A stretch of DNA of 10,605 nt from Candidatus Altimarinota bacterium (GTDB taxonomy: Bacteria > Patescibacteriota > Gracilibacteria > UBA4473). Positions 1-6,092 of this stretch are shown in pieces. The DNA lies in NCBI GenBank assembly GCA_026982915.1, contig JALWQU010000203.1, forward strand, positions 1 through 10,605. The letters are read 5' to 3'. The notes beneath the pieces are model-generated. The model made no database searches. It saw nothing but the letters and a program-made list of their open reading frames with translations, and was not told the DNA's origin. The position numbers were made by a program, and so were the translations under genes. How positions within the stretch are numbered: the stretch's first letter is position 1; the number at the start of each line of letters is the position of its first letter.

Positions 1-174
1 ATCCGAAAGGTTTTTTGATTCAATTCTTGCCTCCCCAGAAATTGTTAAGTCCAATTGCTGAGTAATGCCTTCTGGTAATTTTAGACCAGGGCGTAAATTG
101 TTATTTTCTAATCTTTCAAATAAATCATCTAAATAATCCATAGCAATATATTTCTGTTTAGTTTTTAATTGCAT
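1..174 (-). CDS. Unrecognised protein, 5' part only (runs off left edge)
   Basis: An open frame of 58 codons reads leftward from an ATG at 174 and leaves the window without a stop. An in-frame TAA lies four codons upstream of that ATG, so the gene cannot start further out. The protein starts MQLKTKQKYIAMDYLDDLFE and is mixed charged and hydrophobic, with no signal peptide or membrane segment in the visible part. I do not recognise a family. A good promoter (boxes 209-214 and 186-191) would begin transcription near 179, giving an almost leaderless mRNA if the ATG at 174 is used. The second ATG at 141 (residue 12, MDYLDDLFE...) would give a leader of about 38 nt and may be the true start. The gene is divergent from glyS. 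Confidence 0.6.
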   Translation of the reverse strand, partial: MQLKTKQKYIAMDYLDDLFERLENNNLRPGLKLPEGITQQLDLTISGEARIESKNLSD

Positions 175-185
175 AAAACACTTTT

Positions 186-214
186 AATATAAAGAACTTT
201 TTCAAGAGTTTCAA
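186..214 (-). promoter_or_regulatory. Sigma-70-type promoter for the left-edge gene
   Basis: On the minus strand TTGAAA (209-214), a 17-bp spacer and TATATT (186-191) form a near-consensus promoter. The predicted transcription start is near 179, only about 5 nt before the ATG at 174. It is one half of a divergent promoter region shared with glyS. Confidence 0.55.
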
Positions 215-263
215 CTAAATAACCAATAATACGGGTAATTCCAATTTTTTGAGGATGTCAGTA

Positions 264-292
264 TTGATATGACTTTTTGCTCAATTTATAAG
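264..292 (+). promoter_or_regulatory. Sigma-70-type promoter for glyS
   Basis: TTGATA (264-269), a 17-bp spacer and TATAAG (287-292) each differ from consensus at one position. Transcription would start near 299 and give a leader of about 58 nt to the ATG at 357. No T-box-like or other obvious riboswitch structure is visible in that leader. Confidence 0.6.
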
Positions 293-356
293 ACTTTTCT
301 TTATCATTTATCAGATTTTCACTAAGATAAACCTCGAAATTAATGCTTTTAAAAAA

Positions 357-1745
357 ATGAAAAAAAACATGGAAAAAATCGTTGGGTGGGCCAAACGAAA
401 AGGCTTTATCTATCCGGGAAGTGATATCTATGGAGGATTTGGGAATTCCTATACCTATGGGCCTTATGGCGTGGAAATGAAAAACAATCTCAAAACCACT
501 TGGTGGAAGATGTTTGTAAACGATCGTGCGGATATGGTCGGTATTGATGGCGGTATTCTCTTGCATCCCAAAACCTGGAAAGCCTCTGGTCATGTCGATA
601 CTTTTAATGACCCCATGGTCGATTGTAAGAAATGTCAGGCTCGACACCGAGCCGATCATCTAATCGAAGACGCGCTTGATATCAAATCTGCCGATGGGAT
701 GAGCTGTGAAGAAATTTCTCAAAAAATAAAGAATAACCAGATAAAATGTCCCAAATGTGGCGCCACGGAACTCACCGAAGCGCGTCAATTTAACCTCATG
801 TTTGAAACCCAAATGGCCAAAACCGGCGAAGACAGCACTGCTTATCTCCGTCCAGAAACGGCTCAAGCGATTTTCCTCGAATTCAAGAATGTGATTGATA
901 CCACGCGGGTAAAAGTGCCTTTTGGTATTGGTCAGATCGGGAAAGCTTTTCGAAATGAAATTACCCCTGGGAACTTTATTTTTCGTGTCTTGGAGTTTGA
1001 ACAAATGGAAATTGAATATTTTGTCCACGAATCAGAATGGGAAGAACATTTTGATAAATGGGTTTCGGCTATGTATGACTGGTGCGAGTGCATCGGACTC
1101 GATCGTCAAAAAATCCATGAACTCGATGTGGACGGAGAGGCTTTGGCGCATTATTCCAAAAAAACGATTGATTTTGAATACGAATTCCCGTTTGGGATAA
1201 AAGAACTTTATGGTTGTGCCTATCGGACAAACTTTGATCTGAATAATCACGAGAAAGCTTCGGGTAAAAAACTTACTTATCGAGATCCACAGACCAATGA
1301 AGTTTATCTCCCGCATGTCATTGAACCAACTTTTGGCGTCGATCGGTCAATCCTCGCTATTATCTGTGAAGCCTATGATGAGGAGGAACTTGATGACGGG
1401 GCAACCAGAACCGTTATGCATTTCAATACTCGAATGGCGCCCGTGAAAGTAGCGGTTTTACCGCTGATGAAAAAAGACGGACTCCCCGAAAAAGCCAAGG
1501 CTATTCAGCAGCAATGTCAGTGTTTTGGGAATACCGAGTACGATGAAGGTGGGGCTATCGGAAAACGGTATCGTCGACAGGATGAAATCGGAACCCCGGT
1601 CTGTATTACGGTTGATTATGATACCCTCGAAGATGAATCGGTAACCGTTCGTGATCGGGATACCATGAAACAAGATCGAATAAAAATTAGCGATCTTGTG
1701 GATTACCTCGCTACGAAGTATTTTAAAAAAAATCTTAACGCCTAG
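357..1745 (+). CDS. glyS: Glycyl-tRNA synthetase, dimeric (alpha2) type
   Basis: Class II aminoacyl-tRNA synthetase that charges tRNA-Gly in the cytoplasm; this is the single-chain homodimer type, not the GlyQ/GlyS tetramer. The N-terminal GFIYPGSDIYGGFGNSYTYG stretch (residues 16-35) is typical. Two cysteine pairs (C90/C93 and C131/C134) look like the zinc-binding insertion. Motif 2 runs from FRNEITPGNF (198-207) through the EFEQMEIEYF segment to 222, and motif 3 is EPTFGVDR (323-330). The C-terminal anticodon-binding domain includes IGKRYRRQDEIGTP (401-414) and VRDRDTM (431-437). The 462-residue length is normal and the stop is TAG. The ATG at 369 (MEKIVGWAKRKG) matches the usual family start better than the ATG at 357. 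No Shine-Dalgarno motif precedes either. It is a monocistronic unit followed by a hairpin terminator. Confidence 0.97.
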   Translation: MKKNMEKIVGWAKRKGFIYPGSDIYGGFGNSYTYGPYGVEMKNNLKTTWWKMFVNDRADMVGIDGGILLHPKTWKASGHVDTFNDPMVDCKKCQARHRADHLIEDALDIKSADGMSCEEISQKIKNNQIKCPKCGATELTEARQFNLMFETQMAKTGEDSTAYLRPETAQAIFLEFKNVIDTTRVKVPFGIGQIGKAFRNEITPGNFIFRVLEFEQMEIEYFVHESEWEEHFDKWVSAMYDWCECIGLDRQKIHELDVDGEALAHYSKKTIDFEYEFPFGIKELYGCAYRTNFDLNNHEKASGKKLTYRDPQTNEVYLPHVIEPTFGVDRSILAIICEAYDEEELDDGATRTVMHFNTRMAPVKVAVLPLMKKDGLPEKAKAIQQQCQCFGNTEYDEGGAIGKRYRRQDEIGTPVCITVDYDTLEDESVTVRDRDTMKQDRIKISDLVDYLATKYFKKNLNA

Positions 1746-1752
1746 TTTACGG

Positions 1753-1770
1753 TTCTTTTTATAAAAAGAA
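1753..1770. repeat. Perfect 18-bp palindrome just after glyS
   Basis: TTCTTTTTATAAAAAGAA is its own reverse complement. It lies directly before the terminator hairpin at 1774-1799. Read on the minus strand it supplies a U-rich tract after that hairpin. Confidence 0.6.
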
Positions 1771-1773
1771 GAA

Positions 1774-1799
1774 AGAGAGGTAAGTAGGCTTACCTCTCT
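1774..1799. terminator. Terminator hairpin after glyS, probably bidirectional
   Basis: AGAGAGGTAAG and CTTACCTCTCT form a perfect 11-bp stem with a 4-nt loop (TAGG). On the plus strand it is followed by GGTTTT, a weak U tract. On the minus strand it is followed by a longer T-rich run, so it can also stop transcripts arriving from gatB. Confidence 0.7.
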
Positions 1800-1805
1800 G
1801 GTTTT

Positions 1806-1856
1806 AAAAAATCTTTAAAGCTCTCAGCCTACATGAAACTTTAAAGATATTTTTTA
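1806..1856. terminator. Second hairpin with T tracts on both sides
   Basis: ATCTTTAAAG (1811-1820) pairs with CTTTAAAGAT (1839-1848) around an 18-nt loop, and the flanking A run (1806-1810) and T run (from 1850) extend the stem with one bulge. A T tract follows the stem in both reading directions. It is probably a backup terminator separating convergent glyS and gatB. Confidence 0.5.
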
Positions 1857-1884
1857 TTTTAGATATCTGTTGGATCTTTCACAC

Positions 1885-1973
1885 TTACCTCCAATAACTT
1901 TTTAAAGTCTCTTTCTTATAGGATCCGAGACTGAAAAGATCTTAAATCTTTGTCATGTGAAACATTCAGGTAA
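1885..1973. other. Nested inverted repeats, possible structured RNA
   Basis: Three short complementary pairs nest here: TTACCT (1885-1890) with AGGTAA (1968-1973) encloses AGTCTC (1906-1911) with GAGACT (1927-1932), and AAAGAT (1935-1940) with ATCTTT (1946-1951). This is the layout of a multi-branched RNA, but each helix is only 6 bp and the region is AT-rich, so chance is possible. I see no motifs of tmRNA, RNase P, SRP or 6S RNA, and no tRNA. Confidence 0.2.
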
Positions 1974-2050
1974 TACTTGAGTTTCCACAAGAAACACAGA
2001 TTCTTAATGTAACTATATAAAAAATTATCTTAAAAGTCCAATCTTTCTAA

Positions 2051-2161
2051 AAAACACAGAGCCTCAGCAAACAATATTGGGCTGGTTTACTTGGCACTTT
2101 AACCTGTATTGTGATTATTGGCTTAGCCTTAACAATAGTAATGAAAGCCTTTAGGGCATAA
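2051..2161 (+). pseudogene. Hydrophobic open stretch without a start codon; possible gene remnant
   Basis: Between an in-frame TAA at 2048-2050 and a TAA at 2159-2161, 36 codons encode a strongly membrane-like segment (YWAGLLGTLTCIVIIGLAL, ending KAFRA). No ATG lies at its beginning; only an internal GTG (2111) and ATG (2141) are available, both within or after the hydrophobic part. It could be the 3' end of a decayed membrane-protein gene, or chance. It lies in the long gap between convergent glyS and gatB, which otherwise holds terminators and hairpins. Confidence 0.25.
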
Positions 2162-2199
2162 GATCCTAGGTCGTTCAGTGGAAATCGAAAAGTAACACT

Positions 2200-3624
2200 C
2201 TACCCTTCTAGCTTTTCCTTCAACATCTTCATGACGATTCCAGGATTCGCTGATCCCTTGGATTGTTTCATGATCTGCCCCATGAGAAACTGAATCATTT
2301 TTGGATTTTTACCCGACTGAATATCCGCTACAACGGCTGCATTGTTGGCAATAACTTCCGTGACCCATGTTTCAATAGCACCGGTATCAGACTTTTGTGC
2401 TAAACCTTTATCATTCATGATTGATTCGGCCGAATCCCCTGTCTTCATGGCTTCTGCGACAATTTCTTTGGCGGCTGAAGCGGAGATTTTACCACTAGAC
2501 TGCAGGGCTAATGTATCCGCAATATGGGTTGGGGTAATGAGTGTTTTTTTCCAGTAGGTCTCGACTAAAACAACCACCAAAATAAGATTAGCGACTTTCC
2601 TCCCAAGATCTTCTCCCGCTAGTTCCACCGTCGCTTCAAAAAAAGAGGCAAGCTCTGGTGCTTCTGAAAGTTTTAGGGCTTCTTGCTCTGTTAGCCCTAA
2701 CGCTGATTGATACCGCTTGTATTTGGCGAGTGGTAATTCTGGAATGGTCGCCTTGACCGCTTCAATCTCGGCCGCTTCAAAAGTAATAGGCGGAAGATCT
2801 GGCTCAGGAAAATAACGGTAATCCATGGCAGATTCTTTACTACGCATAAGATAGGTTTTTCCCTCATCATCCAGCCAACCCACCGTGGTATCCCCATCAG
2901 GCGCTTCATTTTTGGCCCAAAGTTTTGTCTGCTTTTTGAGTTCATAGTTCAGCGCTTTTTGCAAAGATGCAAAAGAGTTCAAATTTTTAATCTCAGTCCG
3001 AGGGTAGAGCTTTTTTTCGCCCACAGGTCGCAATGAAATAGAAGCATCAAACCGCATCATACCTTTTTCCATATCCGCGGTCGAAGCACCTACAAAACGA
3101 ACAATTTTTTGGATTTCTTTGGCTAAAATTTGTGCTTCTAAGGGCGAACGAAGATCCGGCTCGGTGACGATTTCTATCAAGGGTGTCCCCGCTCGATTGT
3201 AATCACACAAGGTTCCCGTCGCGGTATGGGTTAGCTTTCCCGCATCGTTTTCGATATGCGCTCGAGTAATCCCAATATTTCGATACTCCCCGTCTACGAG
3301 AATCTCTACCATTCCATTTTCGGAAACAGGCTGATCAAATTGTGAAATCTGATAACCACTTGGCAGATCCGGGTAGAAATAATTTTTCCGATCAAATTTT
3401 GAGAAAAGTTTTATCTCACACCCCAAAGCCAAAGCGGCTTTTACCGATTTGTCAAGGGCTTTTTGATTCAGAACGGGAAGCATCCCAGGAAACGCCATAC
3501 AAATCGGACAGACTCGTGTATTGGGTTCGGCGCCAAAGGCATCATTATCACAACTACAGAAGAGCTTTGTTTTCGTATTAAGCTGTACATGTACCTCGAG
3601 TCCGATGATAGTTTCTAGTTTCAT
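2200..3624 (-). CDS. gatB: Asp/Glu-tRNA(Asn/Gln) amidotransferase subunit B
   Basis: GatB is the tRNA-binding and kinase subunit of GatCAB. It phosphorylates the side chain of Glu or Asp misacylated onto tRNA-Gln or tRNA-Asn so that ammonia from GatA can amidate it. The family signature DRKNYFYPDLPSGYQISQ lies at residues 78-95, with Ser at 89 where Lys is usual. Cysteines 23, 25, 39 and 42 form the zinc-site pattern, and HIENDAGK (123-130), EIKNLNSF (211-218) and YRYFPEPDLPP (269-279) are all present. The C-terminal third is the helical cradle plus YqeY-like tail. At 474 residues it is full length, with a TAG stop. The start is the MKLETIIGLEVHVQL beginning usual for the family, preceded by an A/T run and no Shine-Dalgarno site. 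gatA and gatC are not in the window, so the complex is encoded at scattered loci. Confidence 0.97.
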   Translation of the reverse strand: MKLETIIGLEVHVQLNTKTKLFCSCDNDAFGAEPNTRVCPICMAFPGMLPVLNQKALDKSVKAALALGCEIKLFSKFDRKNYFYPDLPSGYQISQFDQPVSENGMVEILVDGEYRNIGITRAHIENDAGKLTHTATGTLCDYNRAGTPLIEIVTEPDLRSPLEAQILAKEIQKIVRFVGASTADMEKGMMRFDASISLRPVGEKKLYPRTEIKNLNSFASLQKALNYELKKQTKLWAKNEAPDGDTTVGWLDDEGKTYLMRSKESAMDYRYFPEPDLPPITFEAAEIEAVKATIPELPLAKYKRYQSALGLTEQEALKLSEAPELASFFEATVELAGEDLGRKVANLILVVVLVETYWKKTLITPTHIADTLALQSSGKISASAAKEIVAEAMKTGDSAESIMNDKGLAQKSDTGAIETWVTEVIANNAAVVADIQSGKNPKMIQFLMGQIMKQSKGSANPGIVMKMLKEKLEG

Positions 3625-3683
3625 GATTTTTTAAAAAAATTCAGATTTTGAGCTTTATTTATTAATTTACCAAGTTTTCCTAA

Positions 3684-3711
3684 ATATTAGCGTCTTTTTA
3701 TATTTTTTCAA
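3684..3711 (-). promoter_or_regulatory. Candidate promoter for gatB
   Basis: On the minus strand TTGAAA (3706-3711), a 16-bp spacer and TAATAT (3684-3689) fit a sigma-70 promoter. Transcription would start near 3677, with a leader of roughly 53 nt. It lies about 40 bp from the divergent promoter of the repeat protein. Confidence 0.45.
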
Positions 3712-3753
3712 ACCGCCTTTTTAGAAAAATGAGTAATCACGAAAAAAAATCAT

Positions 3754-3782
3754 TTGATTTTTTATCTATTTTTTGGTAAAAT
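3754..3782 (+). promoter_or_regulatory. Promoter for the repeat-fibre gene
   Basis: TTGATT (3754-3759), a 17-bp spacer and TAAAAT (3777-3782) form a good sigma-70 promoter. Transcription from about 3789 gives a 28-nt AU-rich leader to the ATG at 3817. Because the TTG at 3754 is the -35 box, an in-frame upstream start there is ruled out if this promoter is real. Confidence 0.6.
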
Positions 3783-3816
3783 AGTCAGATTTCTTTACTT
3801 CTTAATCAAAATAAAC

Positions 3817-5658
3817 ATGAAATCTCTATTTATTCTCAACCGGCTTTCGGTCAGTATGAGAGAAGTGCTTACCTTTGGGACCGTCGTGGCCCTAAGTCTC
3901 ATAAGCCTCACTCAGACCGCTCACGCACGACTTATTTTTACCACGGAAGACGATGGTGTAAATGCTGATGCCTATCATCTTGATAACGATGATACTTCGG
4001 CTGATTTTATTGATCTGGCCTTCGGGACAGGTTTATCCGCCACGCTTCGTTATGACATTCTTAATACGAAGTTCATCTTCAATCAAGATGTAGATCTTAG
4101 TGGTAATCAGCTTTCAGACTTTGTACTTGAAAATCAAGCAACGGGAACAGCTCCTACTTGTGATGCAGCTCATCGTGGAGCTCTTTTTTACAATACAACG
4201 GACTCACAACTACAATTTTGTGATGGTACTAGCTGGGTAGCCTCTAGTGCTCCCGCGGCCAACTCTGTAAATTCTACCCATATCGTCAATAATTCAATTA
4301 CGGCTGATGACATTGGAACAGGGGCCGTTACAACCGATGAAATCCTAGATGGTACTATTGCCACAGCTGATATTGCTAATAATGCTATTACCTCAGCGCT
4401 TATTAATGACGGTACAATCACGGCTGCTGACCTTGGAACCGATTCTGTCGATACCGATGAAATCGCTACTGGAGCCGTTACAACCGATGAAATCCTAGAT
4501 GGTACAGTTTCTTTAGCCGATATGAATGGAAATTCGGTTAATTCCAGTAAAATCGTTGATGGAAGTGTTGCTCTTGCTGATCTAGCGGCTAATTCCGTTA
4601 ATTCTAGTAAAATTGTTGATAATTCTATCACCGCTGCCGATATTGCTAGTAGTGCGGTTACCAGTGATGAAATTCTTGATGGTACTATTACTACGGCCGA
4701 CATTAACAGTGGTGGGAATGATAAAATCTTAAGTACTGATGGTGCGGGTGTTGTCACCTGGATCGATAAAAGTTCGCTGTCTTTACCAACCCTCACAAGT
4801 GCTCAAATGATCATTGGTGATGCGGGTGGTGCTCATACAGCGGTTGATATTACGGGGGATATTTCTATCTCCAATACCGGGGTAGTAGATTTATCAGCTA
4901 ATTCTGTAAACTCCGCTGAGATCACGGATGGAAGTGTTGCTCTTGCCGATTTAGCCGGTAATGCTGTTAATTCGAGTAAAATTGTTGATGGGAGCGTCGC
5001 TCTCGTAGATCTAGCAGCCAATGCTGTTAACTCGAGTAAAATCGTTGATGGGTCCATAACCGCTGCTGATCTCGGGACTGACTCTGTTGATAGTGATGAA
5101 ATTGCTACTGGTGCTGTAACAACCACTGAAATATTGGATGATACTATTACTCTTAATGATATCGCTGAACGAAGTTTCACCGAAGTTATTGCTCCAGAAT
5201 ATCCTGACTTTACGATTCAGGCTGATGGAACTAATAATAAGGGGCGACTTCAGTCTGACTATGACAGCACTAATAATCGAAATTATTACGATTGGAGTAC
5301 TCGAAAAACAACTCTTCAAGATTATGATCTCATCTTTCAATGGACGGTTCCTGAAGGGTTTCAGAGCTTTAACGCTAGTTCGCTGGTCTTCCAGTACAAA
5401 ACAACAGCAGCGGCTACAACAGAGAATAATATCCAACTGGTGGAAGTAAAAGACACGACAGGATCGGCCATTGCGGGGGCTACTGTCGCGGCTTCAGCTA
5501 ACACAACTTGGGCTGATTCAGCCGCTGTAGATCTTACTGGTGGTACTTTTACCGCTGGACAACCTATTATGTTACGATTCAAATTTAGCTCTAAATATTC
5601 TGGTGGACGACAACTGGCTCAACTAGGAGCGGTTAAGTTTACCTATAATATAAAATAA
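3817..5658 (+). CDS. Secreted fibre-like protein with phased decapeptide repeats
   Basis: Predicted 613-residue exported protein. The N-terminus is a signal peptide: a basic start, the hydrophobic stretch VLTFGTVVALSLISLTQ, then AHA before RLIFTTEDDG. A short domain with two cysteines (C115, C135) and a following GTSW resembles a module common in repeat-bearing surface proteins. Residues 149-298 are 15 exact 10-residue repeats, 299-361 a non-repeat insert, and 362-451 nine more repeats. The consensus is about [GN]-[ST]-[VI]-x3-[DEK]-[IL]-x2. The insert has the ILSTDGAGVVTW and GDISISNTG style seen in phage tail-fibre and bacterial fibre proteins. Residues 452-613 look like a beta-sandwich, perhaps a binding head. 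There is no LPXTG, C-terminal membrane helix or lipobox, so the anchoring is unknown. Family resemblance to tail fibres and adhesins is from memory; attachment or adhesion is inferred. Transcribed alone and closed by a strong terminator. Confidence 0.85.
   Translation: MKSLFILNRLSVSMREVLTFGTVVALSLISLTQTAHARLIFTTEDDGVNADAYHLDNDDTSADFIDLAFGTGLSATLRYDILNTKFIFNQDVDLSGNQLSDFVLENQATGTAPTCDAAHRGALFYNTTDSQLQFCDGTSWVASSAPAANSVNSTHIVNNSITADDIGTGAVTTDEILDGTIATADIANNAITSALINDGTITAADLGTDSVDTDEIATGAVTTDEILDGTVSLADMNGNSVNSSKIVDGSVALADLAANSVNSSKIVDNSITAADIASSAVTSDEILDGTITTADINSGGNDKILSTDGAGVVTWIDKSSLSLPTLTSAQMIIGDAGGAHTAVDITGDISISNTGVVDLSANSVNSAEITDGSVALADLAGNAVNSSKIVDGSVALVDLAANAVNSSKIVDGSITAADLGTDSVDSDEIATGAVTTTEILDDTITLNDIAERSFTEVIAPEYPDFTIQADGTNNKGRLQSDYDSTNNRNYYDWSTRKTTLQDYDLIFQWTVPEGFQSFNASSLVFQYKTTAAATTENNIQLVEVKDTTGSAIAGATVAASANTTWADSAAVDLTGGTFTAGQPIMLRFKFSSKYSGGRQLAQLGAVKFTYNIK
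4261..4710 (+). repeat. Decapeptide-coding repeat block 1 (15 x 30 bp)
   Basis: Fifteen consecutive 30-bp units, all in register without indels, encode ten-residue units such as GAVTTDEILD, NSVNSSKIVD and GTITAADLGT. Some units are nearly identical in DNA: those starting at 4321 and 4471 share almost the whole unit. This suggests recent duplication within the gene. Confidence 0.9.
4900..5169 (+). repeat. Decapeptide-coding repeat block 2 (9 x 30 bp)
   Basis: Nine in-register 30-bp units follow the 63-codon insert. The order of unit types echoes block 1: the GSITAADLGT, DSVDSDEIAT, GAVTTTEILD trio from 5050 mirrors the trio from 4411. The pair NAVNSSKIVD and GSVAL-DLA alternates as it does in 4531-4620. 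A multi-unit module was probably copied as a block. Confidence 0.88.
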
Positions 5659-5680
5659 GGAACTGATTAAGAAGCAAATA

Positions 5681-5713
5681 AAAAAAACCACTCGATTATC
5701 GGGTGGTTTTTTT
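5681..5713. terminator. Strong bidirectional intrinsic terminator
   Basis: ACCACTCGA and TCGGGTGGT form a stem (one G-T pair) around a TTA loop. It is flanked by an A run (5680-5687) and a T run (5707-5713) that also pair. Each strand therefore reads as a GC-containing hairpin followed by a U tract, which suits the convergent genes ending at 5658 (+) and 5739 (-). Confidence 0.88.
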
Positions 5714-5738
5714 AGAATTTCAAGAAAAGTCTGATGGA

Positions 5739-6089
5739 TTAAGCCAAAAAAGGTTTCACCACCATAAACAGTTTTGTCGCAAAGGCTTTTTTATCTTTTT
5801 CCGTAAAAGGAATAAAGATTTCGCCTAAAGGCGATTTTAAAAAAGAATCAACCGATTGCTCGTCCATACAGAGCATCATCATGGTCTGCAAATCCAAGGT
5901 CAAATCAATCACCTCGGTCAAGATATCACCCTGTTCATCCTTTATTCGTCCATAATAGTCCTGATCCTTCAGCTCCAAAATAAGTGGCAAAACAATCCAG
6001 ATAAGCGACACATACAATTCTGATTCCTCCTGTGGGGAATACAGCGCATCATATTTTTCTATTATTTTTTTTCGATGTGAATCAGTCAT
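5739..6089 (-). CDS. Unrecognised 116-residue protein, second gene of operon
   Basis: The protein begins MTDSHRKKIIEKYDALYSP and looks mostly helical. A hydrophobic stretch (LYVSLIWIVLPLILEL, about residues 25-40) is followed by acidic and methionine-rich helices (TMMMLCMDEQ). There is no signal peptide and no recognised motif. The hydrophobic stretch may be a buried helix and not a membrane span, since it is short and bordered by acidic residues. The ATG lies 3 bp after the TAA of the upstream gene with no Shine-Dalgarno motif between, so translation probably depends on ribosomes finishing that gene (coupling). The two products therefore likely work together. The stop is TAA, close to the bidirectional terminator at 5681-5713. 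I do not assign a function. Confidence 0.75.
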   Translation of the reverse strand: MTDSHRKKIIEKYDALYSPQEESELYVSLIWIVLPLILELKDQDYYGRIKDEQGDILTEVIDLTLDLQTMMMLCMDEQSVDSFLKSPLGEIFIPFTEKDKKAFATKLFMVVKPFLA

Positions 6090-6092
6090 AGG

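Noticed and set aside
1746..2199. tRNA, tmRNA, RNase P or SRP RNA gene in the long gap
   Set aside because: No T-loop GTTCRA core, CCA-bearing acceptor stem or family-specific conserved blocks were found on either strand.
3754..3816. Upstream TTG start adding 21 residues to the fibre protein
   Set aside because: The TTG coincides with the -35 box of a good promoter, and the added sequence spoils an otherwise normal signal peptide starting at 3817.
4261..5169. CRISPR-like or tandem-repeat DNA array
   Set aside because: The 30-bp periodicity is continuous coding repeat with no alternating unique spacers, and it lies inside an intact gene.
4188..5180. Long minus-strand reading frames opposite the repeat array
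   Set aside because: They mirror the 30-bp repeat on the other strand; their serine/isoleucine/valine-rich proteins are by-products of the repeat, and the plus frame has the signal peptide and promoter.
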